Part shown: positions 35,104-45,230 of the stretch, piece after piece
How the letters are laid out: every line of letters begins with the position of its first letter
How positions within the stretch are numbered: the first letter of the stretch is position 1
Assembly: GCA_029011315.1 (NCBI GenBank)
Contig: JAQXLA010000005.1
Location: 1-64,000 of the forward strand
Origin: Desulfovibrionaceae bacterium
GTDB taxonomy: Bacteria; Desulfobacterota; Desulfovibrionia; Desulfovibrionales; Desulfovibrionaceae
Reading direction: 5' to 3'
DNA: 64,000 bases
Program-made: the position numbers and the translations under genes
The notes under the pieces: model-generated
What the model was told of the DNA's origin: nothing
Databases searched by the model: none
What the model saw: the letters and a program-made list of their open reading frames with translations, nothing else

Positions 35104-36930
35104 ATGTGCGGCATTATAGGTTATGCAGGACACAGACCAGCCGTTCCGGTATTGATTGAAGGGCTGAGCCGACTGGAATATAGGGGATATGATTCCGCCG
35201 GAGTCGGTTTCATCCAAGACGGGCATCTCCATATTATTAAAGCTGAGGGACGACTTTCCTCTCTAAAAGCCAAATTGGAAAAGCATCCCTGCCTCCTTGC
35301 TGTCAACGGCATCGGACACACGCGATGGGCGACGCATGGAATCCCCACGGAACGCAATGCGCATCCACATCTTGGCGGAGACGGCAAACTGGCACTCATT
35401 CACAACGGCATTATTGAAAACTATCAGGAGCTAAAGGCAGAACTCCTCGAAAAAGGATATGATTTTCAATCAGAAACGGATACTGAAGTTCTGGCTCATC
35501 TTATCGCAGAAGGCAGAAAACAGCAGCCGGATATGCTTCACGCCTTTGCATGGGCACTCCGGCGTGCGAGAGGTGCATATGCTGTGGCCATGGTATCTCC
35601 GGAAGATCCCGGAACCGTTTTTGCCGCCAGGCTGGCTGCTCCCCTAATTCTCGGAGTCGGTACGGGCGAACATTTTGTGGCCTCAGACATCCCTGCCTTT
35701 CTTCCTTATACGCGAGATGTCGTTTTTCTTCAGGATGGAGAAATTGTCCGTATAAACGACTGCAGCTGGCAGGTTCTCTCGCTATCCGACTTATCTGTCA
35801 TTGACAAGAAAATCCAGACAATCAACTGGGATATGCAGGTTGCTCAGAAAAACGGCTACAAACATTTCATGCTGAAAGAAATTTTTGAACAGCCGCATGT
35901 CATTGAAGAATGTCTCTCAGGGCGCATTAATCTCAAAACAGGAACGGTTTCACTCCCGGAATTACAGAATCTTCCCATTCCGGAACGTCTAAGAATAGTC
36001 GCCTGCGGCACATCATTCCATGCCGGTCTCTGGGGACAATATCTTCTGGAACAAATCGCGCATATTCCAACAGTCTGCGATATTGCTTCCGAATTTCGCT
36101 ATCGGAATCCCGTTATTGGCAACAATGAAATGACTCTCGTCATCAGCCAATCTGGAGAAACTGCTGATACGCTCGCGGCACTTCGGCTGGTCCACGCTCA
36201 GAAAAAAACCGTTCTAGGGCTGTGCAATGTCATCGGATCCTCTATCACCCGTGAGGCTGATGCCGTTATTTACACACAGGCAGGACCGGAAATCAGCGTT
36301 GCATCAACAAAAGCCATGACCAGCCAAATGCTTGTTATGGCACTTCTGGCTCTTTACTATGCGCAAAGAAAAGGCATCATCGATTTGCAGGCACTGAATC
36401 AAGCCGCCAAGCTTTTAAAAAATCTTCCCGGAATCCTTCAGGAAGCACTTCCAGACATGGAGAAAACTGCTGAAAAATTGGCCGTACAGTTTTCTAAAGC
36501 GAAGGACTTCTTCTATCTCGGTCGTGGCCATGCCTATCCTCTGGCCCTTGAAGGAGCATTAAAGCTCAAGGAGCTTTCCTATATTCACGCCGAAGGATAC
36601 GCTTCCGGAGAAATGAAACACGGTCCAATCGCCCTGATAGACTCCGCCTTTCCAACATTTGCTCTTGCCTTTGATGACGATTTGTTTGCTAAAACAAAAT
36701 CCAATATTGAAGAAGTACAGGCGAGAAATGGATCGGTCATTCTGCTGACAGATCGGGATGTAAATCCTGAAAAGGGAATGCATATCTGGAAAATTCCTTC
36801 TCTCTACGGACCTTTTACTTCGTTCCTTGCCTTATCCGCGATGCAGCTGTTCAGCTACTGTATGGCGGATTATCTTGGCAAAGATGTGGATCAACCGCGA
36901 AACCTCGCCAAAAGCGTGACGGTCGAATAA
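35104..36930 (+). CDS. glmS: Glucosamine-6-phosphate synthase (GlmS)
   Basis: It makes glucosamine-6-phosphate from fructose-6-phosphate and glutamine for cell-wall and LPS synthesis. The 608 residues comprise an N-terminal glutaminase (nucleophile Cys2 in MCGIIGYAG, then YRGYDSAG) and two SIS isomerase domains (CGTSFHAG, SQSGETADT and the C-terminal QPRNLAKSVTVE). GGGAGAG precedes ATG 35104. No glmS ribozyme is seen in the 21-base gap to tmk. Confidence 0.98.
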   Translation: MCGIIGYAGHRPAVPVLIEGLSRLEYRGYDSAGVGFIQDGHLHIIKAEGRLSSLKAKLEKHPCLLAVNGIGHTRWATHGIPTERNAHPHLGGDGKLALIHNGIIENYQELKAELLEKGYDFQSETDTEVLAHLIAEGRKQQPDMLHAFAWALRRARGAYAVAMVSPEDPGTVFAARLAAPLILGVGTGEHFVASDIPAFLPYTRDVVFLQDGEIVRINDCSWQVLSLSDLSVIDKKIQTINWDMQVAQKNGYKHFMLKEIFEQPHVIEECLSGRINLKTGTVSLPELQNLPIPERLRIVACGTSFHAGLWGQYLLEQIAHIPTVCDIASEFRYRNPVIGNNEMTLVISQSGETADTLAALRLVHAQKKTVLGLCNVIGSSITREADAVIYTQAGPEISVASTKAMTSQMLVMALLALYYAQRKGIIDLQALNQAAKLLKNLPGILQEALPDMEKTAEKLAVQFSKAKDFFYLGRGHAYPLALEGALKLKELSYIHAEGYASGEMKHGPIALIDSAFPTFALAFDDDLFAKTKSNIEEVQARNGSVILLTDRDVNPEKGMHIWKIPSLYGPFTSFLALSAMQLFSYCMADYLGKDVDQPRNLAKSVTVE

Positions 36931-36951
36931 GTAAAACCGTGTTTACTTTTT
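36929..36951 (+). terminator. Probable terminator after glmS
   Basis: A 7-bp A/T-rich stem (36929-36935 with 36942-36948) overlapping the stop codon is followed by a U run. The stem is weak, so termination may be partial. Confidence 0.5.
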
Positions 36952-36999
36952 CTGCCACTGAGGTATAGTAACGCAAACTCCATTCTTAGAGGTTTGTCC

Positions 37000-37686
37000 A
37001 TGGCTGAAAAATTCATCGACCCCCGCTGCGCAGCTTGTCCATTCAAGCCAAGTGAACGTTTCTGCATGAATCCCAAGGGGAAACATCCGGAAGACTGCCC
37101 TACTGTACATCATCCTGAAATCATTGAAGAAGCTCGCCAGGCCTATCAAACGCCGGAACTGGCAGTCTTTGCAAAAGAAGCTTCGTTAACAGAACGCGGC
37201 AGCTATTTCCGTCTTCCCAGCGGCATTCTCAAGCCGTTCCGATCCCGTTTGGAAGAAATCGTCGCATTCTCAAAAAAGATGGGATATAAAAAACTCGGTC
37301 TTGTCTTCTGCTTCGGTCTGCGCAAGGAAGCGGCTATCATTGCCAAGGTATTGGAAACCAACGGTTTTGACGTAGCTTCTGCTGCATGCAAAGTGGGGGG
37401 ACTGCCAAAGGAAAGTCTTGGACTCACACGGGAGGATCAGCTTGAACCAAAATTTCCGGAAAGCATGTGCAATCCGGTTATGCAGGCCAAGCTCATGAAT
37501 GCCGCGAAGACGGATTTCAATATCCTCGTAGGGCTTTGCGTCGGCCACGACACAATGGCTATCAAATATCTTGAGGCACCGGTTACCGTTCTTGTTGCCA
37601 AGGATCGTCTCCTTGGCCATAATCCGCTGGCGGCCGTGTATCAGTGCGAATCCTATTACAGATACGTTACAATGCCGCAGGATTAG
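37000..37686 (+). CDS. DUF1847 family protein, probable metal-binding
   Basis: The 228-residue protein begins with a cysteine-rich segment (RCAACPFKP, then FCMNPKG and EDCPT) that resembles a metal site. A globular domain follows with YKKLGLVFCFGLRKEA and ILVGLCVGHDTMAIKYLEAPVTVLVAKDR. This pattern fits DUF1847, a family common in anaerobes with no known role. ATG 37000 has AGAGG seven bases upstream. It is a single gene with its own terminator. Confidence 0.82.
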   Translation: MAEKFIDPRCAACPFKPSERFCMNPKGKHPEDCPTVHHPEIIEEARQAYQTPELAVFAKEASLTERGSYFRLPSGILKPFRSRLEEIVAFSKKMGYKKLGLVFCFGLRKEAAIIAKVLETNGFDVASAACKVGGLPKESLGLTREDQLEPKFPESMCNPVMQAKLMNAAKTDFNILVGLCVGHDTMAIKYLEAPVTVLVAKDRLLGHNPLAAVYQCESYYRYVTMPQD

Positions 37687-37701
37687 AATCCGTATTCTAC
37701 G

Positions 37702-37739
37702 AAAGCCGATTCTCTGTAAAAGAGAATCGGCTTTTTTTT
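37702..37739 (+). terminator. Terminator after the DUF1847 gene
   Basis: A perfect 14-bp stem (37702-37715 with 37721-37734, loop of five bases) is followed by a long U run. Confidence 0.93.
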
Positions 37740-37831
37740 ATGCCAACTTCATATCTTGACTGACTTCATACAGGCTTTACTTATATACCCAAGGCAAGCG
37801 GGAAAACCCAAAATGCCGGAGGAAAATTATC

Positions 37832-38755
37832 ATGGCAGCCGAATATAAAGATTACTATAAAATTTTGAATGTGAGCCGAACGGCAAATAAAGACGAAATA
37901 GGCCGTGCCTTTAAAAGACTGGCAAAAAAATATCATCCAGATTTGAATCAAAACGACCCTAAGGCTGAAGAAAAATTCAAAGAAATCAATGAAGCCTATG
38001 AAGTTCTGAAGGATGAGGAAAAAAGACGTCTGTATGACCAGCTTGGTTCTGACTGGCAGCAGGGACAGCAGTTCAGATCAGGAAATTTCAACGGAGGAAC
38101 ACGATTTTCCTTCAATGGACAGAATTTTGGATCATCCGGATTTAGCGATTTTTTTGAAACGCTGTTTGGATCTGGATCCCACTTTAGAGGCTCATCTCCG
38201 TTTGAACAGATGTTTCAGGCAGGAGGCTCTGGGCACTTTCGCAAACCATCTTCAGACATCAATGCATCTCTTGATATTTCCATTGAAGAAGCCGTCAGTG
38301 GGACACGAAAATCTCTGAGCCTTCATATGGATCAGGGAATCGTCAGCACGCTGCAGGTCAATATTCCTGCTGGAGTAAAAAACGGATCCAAGCTGCGTTT
38401 GGCAGGCAAAGGCAGAACAGCCCAGGATGGCAGCAAGGGGGATCTCTATCTTACTGTTCGCCTACTGCCCAACTCCAAATATACTGTGGAAGGCGATCAT
38501 TTAATTCATACACTTACGATTGATCCCTGGCAGGCTGTGCTTGGTTCCAAAGTCCGCGTTCCCACCCCATACGGCGAAGTTGAAATGTCTATCCCAGCAG
38601 GGACAGACAGCGGAAGCAGACTTCGCCTACATGGCAAAGGGCTTGGAAAACCGAATAGCCGCGGAGATGAATACGTCGATATCGTAATCCGCATTCCCAA
38701 AAAGCTCACAGAACGGCAGAGACAGTTATGGCAATCACTTGCTGATGAAAAATAA
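37832..38755 (+). CDS. DnaJ-like co-chaperone (CbpA type)
   Basis: The 307-residue protein has an N-terminal J domain (residues 5-70) with the HPD motif (KKYHPDLN) needed to stimulate DnaK. A Gly/Phe-rich linker (about 75-140) and two C-terminal substrate-binding beta domains follow. The zinc-finger domain of true DnaJ is absent, which makes it CbpA-like. GGAGG precedes ATG 37832. It is followed by clpB, with which the DnaK system works in disaggregation. A TTGACT box at 37756 may belong to its promoter, but the -10 spacing is poor. Confidence 0.93.
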   Translation: MAAEYKDYYKILNVSRTANKDEIGRAFKRLAKKYHPDLNQNDPKAEEKFKEINEAYEVLKDEEKRRLYDQLGSDWQQGQQFRSGNFNGGTRFSFNGQNFGSSGFSDFFETLFGSGSHFRGSSPFEQMFQAGGSGHFRKPSSDINASLDISIEEAVSGTRKSLSLHMDQGIVSTLQVNIPAGVKNGSKLRLAGKGRTAQDGSKGDLYLTVRLLPNSKYTVEGDHLIHTLTIDPWQAVLGSKVRVPTPYGEVEMSIPAGTDSGSRLRLHGKGLGKPNSRGDEYVDIVIRIPKKLTERQRQLWQSLADEK

Positions 38756-38792
38756 TTCATCAACAATATCGTATATTTCTATTTCAGATTTT

Positions 38793-38879
38793 AATTATAT
38801 AAAAAACATTTTATATAATATATTGACTTTGTAAAAAAGACTCTTAATTCTTCTATAAAAGAAGATACTTTTACAAAGT
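38793..38879. promoter_or_regulatory. AT-rich control region of clpB with nested inverted repeats
   Basis: The gap between the dnaJ-like gene and clpB is strikingly AT-rich. It holds an 11-bp perfect inverted repeat ACTTTGTAAAA/TTTTACAAAGT (38826-38836 and 38869-38879), which encloses a smaller TCTTC/GAAGA hairpin (38849-38853, 38861-38865). A separate ATTATATA/TATATAAT pair lies just upstream. TTGACT (38823-38828) overlaps the left arm and TATAAA (38854-38859) lies in the centre, but their spacing of 25 is too long for a standard promoter. It does not match CIRCE or HAIR sequences. Confidence 0.6.
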
Positions 38880-38909
38880 AAAATTCTTATTTATAAAGAG
38901 GATATAAAT

Positions 38910-41549
38910 ATGGATATTAATAAATTTACCAAAAAATCTCAAGAATCTATACAGCTTGCTCAAAATATTGCTGTCCAATATGGACATCAGGAAGTTGATG
39001 CTGAACATTTAGCTCTTGCACTGATTCGTCAGGAAGATGGATTTGTACCGCGCATTCTCGATCGGATCGGAATAAACACGCAATCACTGATTCTTGCTCT
39101 GGAGTCTGCATTAGCCAAAAAGCCTTCTGTAAGCGGACCAGGAGCAGATATGGAGCATATTGCCATATCCAGAAGAACAGCCAAGGCTCTAACGCAGTCC
39201 GAATCTTTAGCCAAACGGCTGAAGGATGAATATGTCAGCGTTGAACATATTTTTGCGGAGCTACTGCAGGAACCGGATACAACTCCCCTTGGAAAAATTT
39301 GCCGCAGTTTTGGTCTGAATTCTGAAAAATTCATGGAATTGATGATGCAGATTCGAGGTCCTCATCGAGTCACTTCAGCAAATCCGGAAGAATCTTATGA
39401 AGCCTTAAGCAAATACGGCAGAAACTTGGTAGAAGCGGCATCTAACGGCAAGCTGGATCCCATTATCGGCCGCGATGCTGAAATCCGCCGAGTTATCAGA
39501 ATTCTGTCACGCAGAACAAAAAACAATCCGGTGCTTATTGGCGAAGCCGGCGTGGGCAAGACGGCCATAGCTGAAGGGCTCGCACAGAGAATCATGACAG
39601 GAGATGTTCCTGAAGGGCTGAAGGGAAAACAGCTTTTTGCGCTGGATATGGGCTCACTGATTGCAGGAGCAAAATACAGGGGTGAATTTGAAGAGCGTCT
39701 GAAGGCGGTTCTTGAAGAAGTCGAAAAATCAGAAGGGCAAATTATTCTTTTTATTGATGAGCTGCACACCATTGTCGGCGCAGGAAAAACCGATGGAGCC
39801 ATGGACGCAGGGAATCTGTTAAAACCTCTGCTTGCGCGTGGCGAACTGCACTGCATCGGAGCGACTACTCTGGATGAATATCGCAAATATATCGAAAAAG
39901 ATCCGGCTCTTGAACGACGCTTCCAACCTGTCCTGGTAGAAGAACCTTCTGTTGAAGACGCCATTTCCGTGCTGAGAGGTTTGAAGGAAAAGTTTGAAGT
40001 CCATCATGGTGTACGCATTAGCGATTCTGCCATTGTGAATGCTGTGGTGCTTTCAGATCGATACATCACGGATCGCCAGCTTCCGGATAAGGCCATAGAT
40101 CTGATTGATGAAGCAGCGGCCATGATTCGTACGGAGATTGATTCTCTGCCTTCGGAACTGGATGAAGTGAATCGCAAAGTCATGCAAATGGAGATTGAAC
40201 GGGAGGCTCTGCGCAAAGAGGAAGATGAGGCTTCACGAGAACGTCTGGAAAAACTGGAAAATGAACTGCGTAACCTTCAGATAACGCAAACGGATCTCCG
40301 CAATCGCTGGGAAGACGAAAAGAAGACGATTGATGCCGTCCGCTCTCTCAAGGAACAAATTGAAAAGACACGGCAATCCGTAGATGATGCAACCAGACGC
40401 GGAGATCTGCAATTAGCAGCAAAGCTGAAATACGACACGCTCTTCTCTCTTGAAAAGAAGCTGAAGGAAGCTGAAGATGGAGAAGAACCAAAACTTTTGA
40501 AGCAGGAAGTTCGACCCGACAATGTCGCAGAAATTGTCGCACGATGGACAGGCATTCCCGTAACCAGACTGATGGAATCTGAAAGGGAAAAGCTCCTTCG
40601 TCTGCCGGATAAACTGCATGAACGGGTCATTGGACAGGATAACGCGATCAAAGCTGTTTCCGAAGCTGTGTTGCGGGCTCGAGCCGGTTTGTCCGATCCT
40701 AACAGGCCGCAGGGATCCTTTATTTTCCTCGGACCGACGGGGGTCGGCAAAACCGAATTGTGTAAGGCTCTGGCAGAAGCACTCTTTGATTCTGAAGAGA
40801 ATATTGTTCGCATTGACATGAGCGAATATATGGAAAAGCATGCTGTAGCCAGATTGATCGGAGCGCCTCCAGGGTATGTGGGCTATGATGAAGGTGGACA
40901 GTTGACAGAGGCTGTACGCAGAAAGCCATACAGCGTCATTCTGTTCGATGAAATCGAAAAAGCCCATCCTGACGTCTTCAACACGTTGCTTCAGCTGCTG
41001 GATGACGGACGGCTGACTGACAGCCAGGGTCGAACTGTTGATTTCAGGAATACCATTGTCATTCTGACGTCAAATATCGGATCTGCAAAATTAATTGAAG
41101 GCATCCAATCTGATGGAACCTTCACTCCTGATGCAGAACGGGAAGTTCTGGAGGAATTGAAGCATTGGTTCAAGCCCGAATTTCTCAATAGAATTGACGA
41201 GACGGTTCTGTTTACGCCATTGATGCCTGCACAGATTGCCCAAATTATTGACGTGCAACTGCGCCGCATTCAAAAACGCCTGGATGATCGAAAAATCATT
41301 CTGGAAATGACTGAAGCAGCACACGAGTTTATCGCAAAATCGGCCTATGATCCCCATTATGGGGCAAGACCTTTGAAAAGATATCTGCAAAATCGTGTGG
41401 AAACCGCACTGGCCAAGGAAATCATTCTTGGCAATATCCGGGATGATCAGCATGTCATTATCGATGCTTCTGACAAAGATCTTTGCTTCTTCGTCAGAGG
41501 AACAGACGGCAATCTGATCCACATTGCTTCCAATGAGACAGCAGAATAA
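38910..41549 (+). CDS. clpB: ATP-dependent disaggregase ClpB
   Basis: ClpB is a hexameric AAA+ machine that, with DnaK/DnaJ, rescues aggregated proteins. The 879 residues contain the Clp N domain (1-145), NBD1 with Walker A GEAGVGKT and Walker B FIDELH, a coiled-coil M domain (about 410-530) that distinguishes ClpB from ClpA/C, and NBD2 with GPTGVGKT and [17 protein letters not shown] precedes ATG 38910. The neighbouring dnaJ-like gene fits a shared stress function. The upstream control region is unusual. Confidence 0.98.
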   Translation: MDINKFTKKSQESIQLAQNIAVQYGHQEVDAEHLALALIRQEDGFVPRILDRIGINTQSLILALESALAKKPSVSGPGADMEHIAISRRTAKALTQSESLAKRLKDEYVSVEHIFAELLQEPDTTPLGKICRSFGLNSEKFMELMMQIRGPHRVTSANPEESYEALSKYGRNLVEAASNGKLDPIIGRDAEIRRVIRILSRRTKNNPVLIGEAGVGKTAIAEGLAQRIMTGDVPEGLKGKQLFALDMGSLIAGAKYRGEFEERLKAVLEEVEKSEGQIILFIDELHTIVGAGKTDGAMDAGNLLKPLLARGELHCIGATTLDEYRKYIEKDPALERRFQPVLVEEPSVEDAISVLRGLKEKFEVHHGVRISDSAIVNAVVLSDRYITDRQLPDKAIDLIDEAAAMIRTEIDSLPSELDEVNRKVMQMEIEREALRKEEDEASRERLEKLENELRNLQITQTDLRNRWEDEKKTIDAVRSLKEQIEKTRQSVDDATRRGDLQLAAKLKYDTLFSLEKKLKEAEDGEEPKLLKQEVRPDNVAEIVARWTGIPVTRLMESEREKLLRLPDKLHERVIGQDNAIKAVSEAVLRARAGLSDPNRPQGSFIFLGPTGVGKTELCKALAEALFDSEENIVRIDMSEYMEKHAVARLIGAPPGYVGYDEGGQLTEAVRRKPYSVILFDEIEKAHPDVFNTLLQLLDDGRLTDSQGRTVDFRNTIVILTSNIGSAKLIEGIQSDGTFTPDAEREVLEELKHWFKPEFLNRIDETVLFTPLMPAQIAQIIDVQLRRIQKRLDDRKIILEMTEAAHEFIAKSAYDPHYGARPLKRYLQNRVETALAKEIILGNIRDDQHVIIDASDKDLCFFVRGTDGNLIHIASNETAE

Positions 41550-41565
41550 ACACGCAGCATAAATA

Positions 41566-41598
41566 CAAGGCCTCCTCAGTTTGATGAAGGAGGCCTTG
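41566..41598. terminator. Terminator between clpB and the convergent zinc-ribbon gene
   Basis: A perfect 11-bp GC-rich stem (41566-41576 with 41588-41598) lies 16 bases after clpB. The U runs on both sides are short and interrupted, so it may serve both genes with moderate strength. Confidence 0.65.
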
Positions 41599-41602
41599 TT
41601 GC

Positions 41603-42127
41603 TTATTTAGCACCGCAACGAAGCAATCTGGTTCCGCTGCTAAATAAAATTCTGACTTTATCCGGCGGCAGGATTTCCTGAACAATCCCTCTGCCAAATT
41701 TTGCGTGCAGAATCACATCATGAAGGCGATATTGTCCAGACATCGTATAGGGAATTGGATCATCCGTATCATGTTGAAGCAGCAAAGTTCTCCAAGTCGC
41801 TTCATCTGCAAAAGAACTTGTCTTGTCGCTAGCTGCAGCATCTTTTTGTATTTTTTTCTGCACTGACGTTTCAGGTTTAAGCATTTCCGACATTGCCGTT
41901 TTGGCTACATTCCGACGATTTTCTCCGGATTTGACCGTCACAGGGCCTATTTCACGCGTTTGACGCTTTGCACGCGGTACTGCGTATTTATGCACACTTC
42001 CACAAGATCGACATTCCACCCGAACAATGGAATCGCCATCCATAACCATCACAACATGTCCCGTAATAATGCCGCAGCGACTGCAATGCGCTTCGACAAT
42101 ATCTCCGGGATGTACTGTTCCCTGCAT
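41603..42127 (-). CDS. Zinc-ribbon protein with C-terminal Tudor/CarD-like segment
   Basis: The 174-residue protein has a CxxC pair (HCSRCG and ECRSCGS, about residues 15-45) that should form a zinc ribbon. A charged linker follows, and the C-terminal segment HDVILHAKFGRGIVQEILPPDKVRILF resembles the small beta-barrel seen in CarD and at the UvrD/PcrA C-terminus, which bind RNA polymerase. ATG 42127 has GGGAGA upstream; the longer frame to 42199 is less likely. A role in transcription is a guess. I do not recognise a named family. Confidence 0.7.
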   Translation of the reverse strand: MQGTVHPGDIVEAHCSRCGIITGHVVMVMDGDSIVRVECRSCGSVHKYAVPRAKRQTREIGPVTVKSGENRRNVAKTAMSEMLKPETSVQKKIQKDAAASDKTSSFADEATWRTLLLQHDTDDPIPYTMSGQYRLHDVILHAKFGRGIVQEILPPDKVRILFSSGTRLLRCGAK

Positions 42128-42239
42128 TGTCTTCTCCCGAATCAGAAACTCCGCTTTTTCAGCGAAAGATAGCGAAGCAGTTTGAAACAGGATGTTCAAA
42201 AAATCAAGACAATCTCAATCTTTTCCAATCCTAACAGAC

Positions 42240-42268
42240 TTGTCCGCGAAAAAATTTTCACATATAAT
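42240..42268 (+). promoter_or_regulatory. Promoter of the flavoprotein gene
   Basis: TTGTCC (42240-42245) and a perfect TATAAT (42263-42268) are separated by 17 bases, 50 bases before the start codon. Confidence 0.5.
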
Positions 42269-42318
42269 TTAACACAATAACGAAGCTATATCTTTCAACA
42301 TAAAGCAAGGGAGAATTT

Positions 42319-42885
42319 ATGCTGGTTGTTGCTTTTAACGGAAGCCCACGCGCAACGGGAAATACCTCCCGCATGATTCAAAGAGTGTTTCAAGGCCTTG
42401 AATCAGAGGGAATTGAAACGAAAAGCATCAATATCGGAGGGCATAAAGTCCATGGCTGCATAGCATGTGGAAAATGCCGTCAAGAAAACTCTGGACAATG
42501 CGCATTCACAGATGATCCGATCAATGACTGGATCAGAATCATGGATCAGGCTGATGGCATCATTCTTGCGTCTCCGACATATTTTGCGACTGTCACTACA
42601 GAAATGAAAGCCCTGATTGATCGCGCAGGGTATGCATTGGGCTCTCGCTTATATCGCAAAGTTGGGGCACCAATTGCTGTCGCCCGACGCGGAGGAGCCA
42701 TTCAAACATACAATACTCTCATGGCCTTCTTTGGCATTAAGCAAATGATTGTCCCCATGTCTTCCTACTGGAATATGGGATATGGGAAAAATATCGGTGA
42801 AGTGGAACAGGATTCTGAAGCTATGGAAACCATGGACAATCTGGCAAAAAATATGGCCTGGCTCCTAAAAAAACTACATGCCTGA
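42319..42885 (+). CDS. NADPH-dependent FMN reductase-like flavoprotein (ISF type)
   Basis: The 188-residue protein has a flavodoxin-like fold with the FMN-phosphate loop NGSPRATGNT at residues 8-17. A compact cysteine motif CIACGKCR and a further Cys (GQCAF) follow and resemble the [4Fe-4S] site of archaeal and clostridial iron-sulfur flavoproteins. SPTYFATVT is the second flavin loop. It probably acts as a cytosolic redox enzyme or flavin reductase, with unknown partner. GGGAG precedes ATG 42319. Confidence 0.87.
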   Translation: MLVVAFNGSPRATGNTSRMIQRVFQGLESEGIETKSINIGGHKVHGCIACGKCRQENSGQCAFTDDPINDWIRIMDQADGIILASPTYFATVTTEMKALIDRAGYALGSRLYRKVGAPIAVARRGGAIQTYNTLMAFFGIKQMIVPMSSYWNMGYGKNIGEVEQDSEAMETMDNLAKNMAWLLKKLHA

Positions 42886-42911
42886 TTGTTTGTTTCACAT
42901 GAAACAAAAAC

Positions 42912-42964
42912 AAAAAAAACATAACAGCAACAGAGCGAAGACTTAAGATCCCTGCTCTGTTGCT
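42912..42964 (-). terminator. Terminator after tatD
   Basis: A perfect 11-bp stem (42926-42936 with 42954-42964) begins four bases after the tatD stop. Leftward, a run of eight U (42912-42919) follows after six bases. A second small hairpin (TGTTTC/GAAACA, near 42890-42905) lies at the end of the convergent flavoprotein gene. Confidence 0.7.
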
Positions 42965-42967
42965 GCA

Positions 42968-43801
42968 TTAGCAGCATTCAGGAAGCCCAAAAAACTTTCT
43001 AGTATTCCGTCCGCACAAAAGCCAGAAGTCTTTTGGATCCATATGCAAAACATGAGCGATATGTACAGCTGTAAAAGCTGAAAAAGAAGGTTCGTTAATT
43101 TTACCTCTCCATGGTTCAGGTGCCAGATATGGGCAATCGGTTTCTACCATAATTCTATCATGAGGTATGGTGGCAACAGCTTCATCATAGATCTGCGAAC
43201 TTCGATACGTATATGGACCGGGAATTGATACGTGCCAGCCATTCGCTATAATCTTCGTCAAATATTCCATGGCATCAGAACTCAGGCAATGCCATAGCAG
43301 TGCCCTTCCTACAAACCCCTCTTCCTCAAGTATCCGAATTGTTTCCTCTGCTGCATCTCTGGAATGAATGACAACCGGTTTATCCAAATCAATCGAAAGT
43401 CGTAACTGTTTGCGAAAAACATCTTTTTGAATATCGTGAGGACAATCACGCCAATAGAAATCCAGACCAATTTCTCCAACTGCGCGAAGTGTTTCATCTG
43501 ATAGAAATGCCTCTCGCAATCTCTTCTCGGTTTCATCAGTCCACTTTAAAGCATCGCATGGATGAATGCCCAAAAGGAAAAACAGCTCTGGATATGGCGC
43601 AAAAAGCGTTTTTCCTTTTTCCCATGCCTCTGGAGAGAGATACACCTGGCCAACGGAAGCAAGCCCAGCAGCGCGAGCCCGATCCATTACGTCAGCCAGG
43701 CAATTTCTAAATTCCTCAGAATCCAAATGAGCATGGGAATCAGCACCTCCAAAAGGGAGCTCCAATGTATTGGCAAACGGCCTTTTTTTATGCTTACTCA
43801 T
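42968..43801 (-). CDS. TatD family metal-dependent hydrolase
   Basis: The 277-residue TIM-barrel protein has DSHAHLD at residues 21-27, GEIGLDFYW, VIHSRDA and a late METDCPYLAPEP, all typical of TatD metal ligands. TatD proteins act as 3'-5' exonucleases or D-aminoacyl-tRNA deacylase-like hydrolases; the activity of this member is unknown. It has about 15 additional residues before the barrel. It lies 17 bases after paaK and ends at a hairpin terminator. Confidence 0.92.
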   Translation of the reverse strand: MSKHKKRPFANTLELPFGGADSHAHLDSEEFRNCLADVMDRARAAGLASVGQVYLSPEAWEKGKTLFAPYPELFFLLGIHPCDALKWTDETEKRLREAFLSDETLRAVGEIGLDFYWRDCPHDIQKDVFRKQLRLSIDLDKPVVIHSRDAAEETIRILEEEGFVGRALLWHCLSSDAMEYLTKIIANGWHVSIPGPYTYRSSQIYDEAVATIPHDRIMVETDCPYLAPEPWRGKINEPSFSAFTAVHIAHVLHMDPKDFWLLCGRNTRKFFGLPECC

Positions 43802-43818
43802 AAGCTAAATCCGCTGTT

Positions 43819-45117
43819 TTACTCCTCAAAACGATGATCCGTCACTCTTTTGGATTTTGAGAATGTTCTTGGCAACTCTCCAGGATTGACGATTCGCACA
43901 TTAATGCGCGCCAGGATTTTCTTATGCAGCTGTTCTGCGATGTTCAAAGAGACCATCGCATCAATATCAGAAGAGCAAGCAGGATCTCGTTCGACCAGCA
44001 AATCCATATAGTCCAGGCCGTTTTTCCGTGTCAAATCGATATGATATTCGCCACCAACTTCGGGAACAACATGGAGCACATCCGATATTTGGCCTGGATA
44101 GATATTGACGCCTCGAAAAATAATCATGTCGTCGGAACGACCGCGAATATGGCCGTGGCGAGGAATGTCCCGGCCACATGAACAGGGTTCAGGGATGATG
44201 CGTGAAATATCGTGGGTGCGATACCGAATAAGCGGAACGGCTTCTTTGCACAGACTGGTGACGACCATCTCGCCTACTTCACCGTCCGGGACAGGTTCCA
44301 ACGTTACAGGATCAACAATTTCGATATAAAAAAGATCCGCCCAGTAATGAATGCCTTCCTGAGCTTCGCAGTTGATACCGGTACCCGGTCCGTACATTTC
44401 TGTCATTCCGGCGATGTCATAACTTGCTTCAAGACCAAGATTTTCGGTAAATGTCCTGCGCATTTTCAGACTATGCGGTTCGGATCCAAAAATAATCTTT
44501 CTGAGGGCAAGCTTGTCCCGCAATTTATGCCGCTCCACTTCCTCAGAAAGGAGCAATGCCATGGAAGCCGTAGCGCACAGGCAGGTCGTTTGCATATCTT
44601 CCAGCAGCTGCATCTGAATATCCATATTGCCAGGGCCTACAGGAACAGCCATCGCACCAAGCTTCTCACATCCGAATTGAAAGCCAACACCTGCCGTCCA
44701 TAATCCATATCCGACAGCGATCTGAACACGATCTTCCGATGTAATGCCAGCCATTTCATAGCATCTGGCCATCTGATAAGCAAACATGTCCACATCTTTC
44801 TGCGTGTAAGCCAAAACCTTGCGCTTTCCAGTTGTTCCAGAAGAAGCGTGTATGCGAACCACATCATGAGCAGGAACACACAGCAGAGGAAAAGGATAAC
44901 CCTCTCTCAAATCGGAAACATCAGTAAACGGAAGTTTCCGAACATCCTCAAAAGTCTGAATATCTTCAGATGAAGAAAGTCCGCACTTTTCAAATTTTAA
45001 TCGGTACTGCGGGCTGTTCATCGCCTGTTTCACTGACCATCGAATTCCCTCAAGCTGCTTTGCTGCAAGGATTTCCTGAGGAAGATGAGGCAGAAAACGA
45101 GAGTTGGAAACAGTCAT
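43819..45117 (-). CDS. paaK: Phenylacetate-CoA ligase (PaaK family)
   Basis: It forms an aryl-acetyl-CoA from the acid, ATP and CoA in the cytosol. The 432-residue length and the AMP-binding motif HASSGTTGKRK fit PaaK, and YDIAGMTEMYGPG and RGRSDDMIIFRGVNIYPGQ are conserved. No other phenylacetate genes are present, so it may serve amino-acid (phenylalanine, tryptophan) fermentation or salvage. GGGAGAA precedes ATG 45117. Confidence 0.92.
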   Translation of the reverse strand: MTVSNSRFLPHLPQEILAAKQLEGIRWSVKQAMNSPQYRLKFEKCGLSSSEDIQTFEDVRKLPFTDVSDLREGYPFPLLCVPAHDVVRIHASSGTTGKRKVLAYTQKDVDMFAYQMARCYEMAGITSEDRVQIAVGYGLWTAGVGFQFGCEKLGAMAVPVGPGNMDIQMQLLEDMQTTCLCATASMALLLSEEVERHKLRDKLALRKIIFGSEPHSLKMRRTFTENLGLEASYDIAGMTEMYGPGTGINCEAQEGIHYWADLFYIEIVDPVTLEPVPDGEVGEMVVTSLCKEAVPLIRYRTHDISRIIPEPCSCGRDIPRHGHIRGRSDDMIIFRGVNIYPGQISDVLHVVPEVGGEYHIDLTRKNGLDYMDLLVERDPACSSDIDAMVSLNIAEQLHKKILARINVRIVNPGELPRTFSKSKRVTDHRFEE

Positions 45118-45230
45118 GAAAGTTCTCCCAAAATCGGCGTTTCCGATGTTGTGTTTTAAGAATGAAACAGATACTGTTCAGAACAGAATACATCTGGATA
45201 CATAACAAAATTTTGGGGGGAGGAAAAGGT

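Noticed and set aside
38756-38909. CIRCE or HAIR element ahead of clpB
   Set aside because: Neither the TTAGCACTC/GAGTGCTAA nor the CTTGAGT/ACTCAAG pattern is present; the repeats found differ.
41960-42172. Plus-strand frame opposite the zinc-ribbon gene
   Set aside because: The minus-strand frame has CxxC motifs and a ribosome site; the plus-strand frame has no recognisable features.
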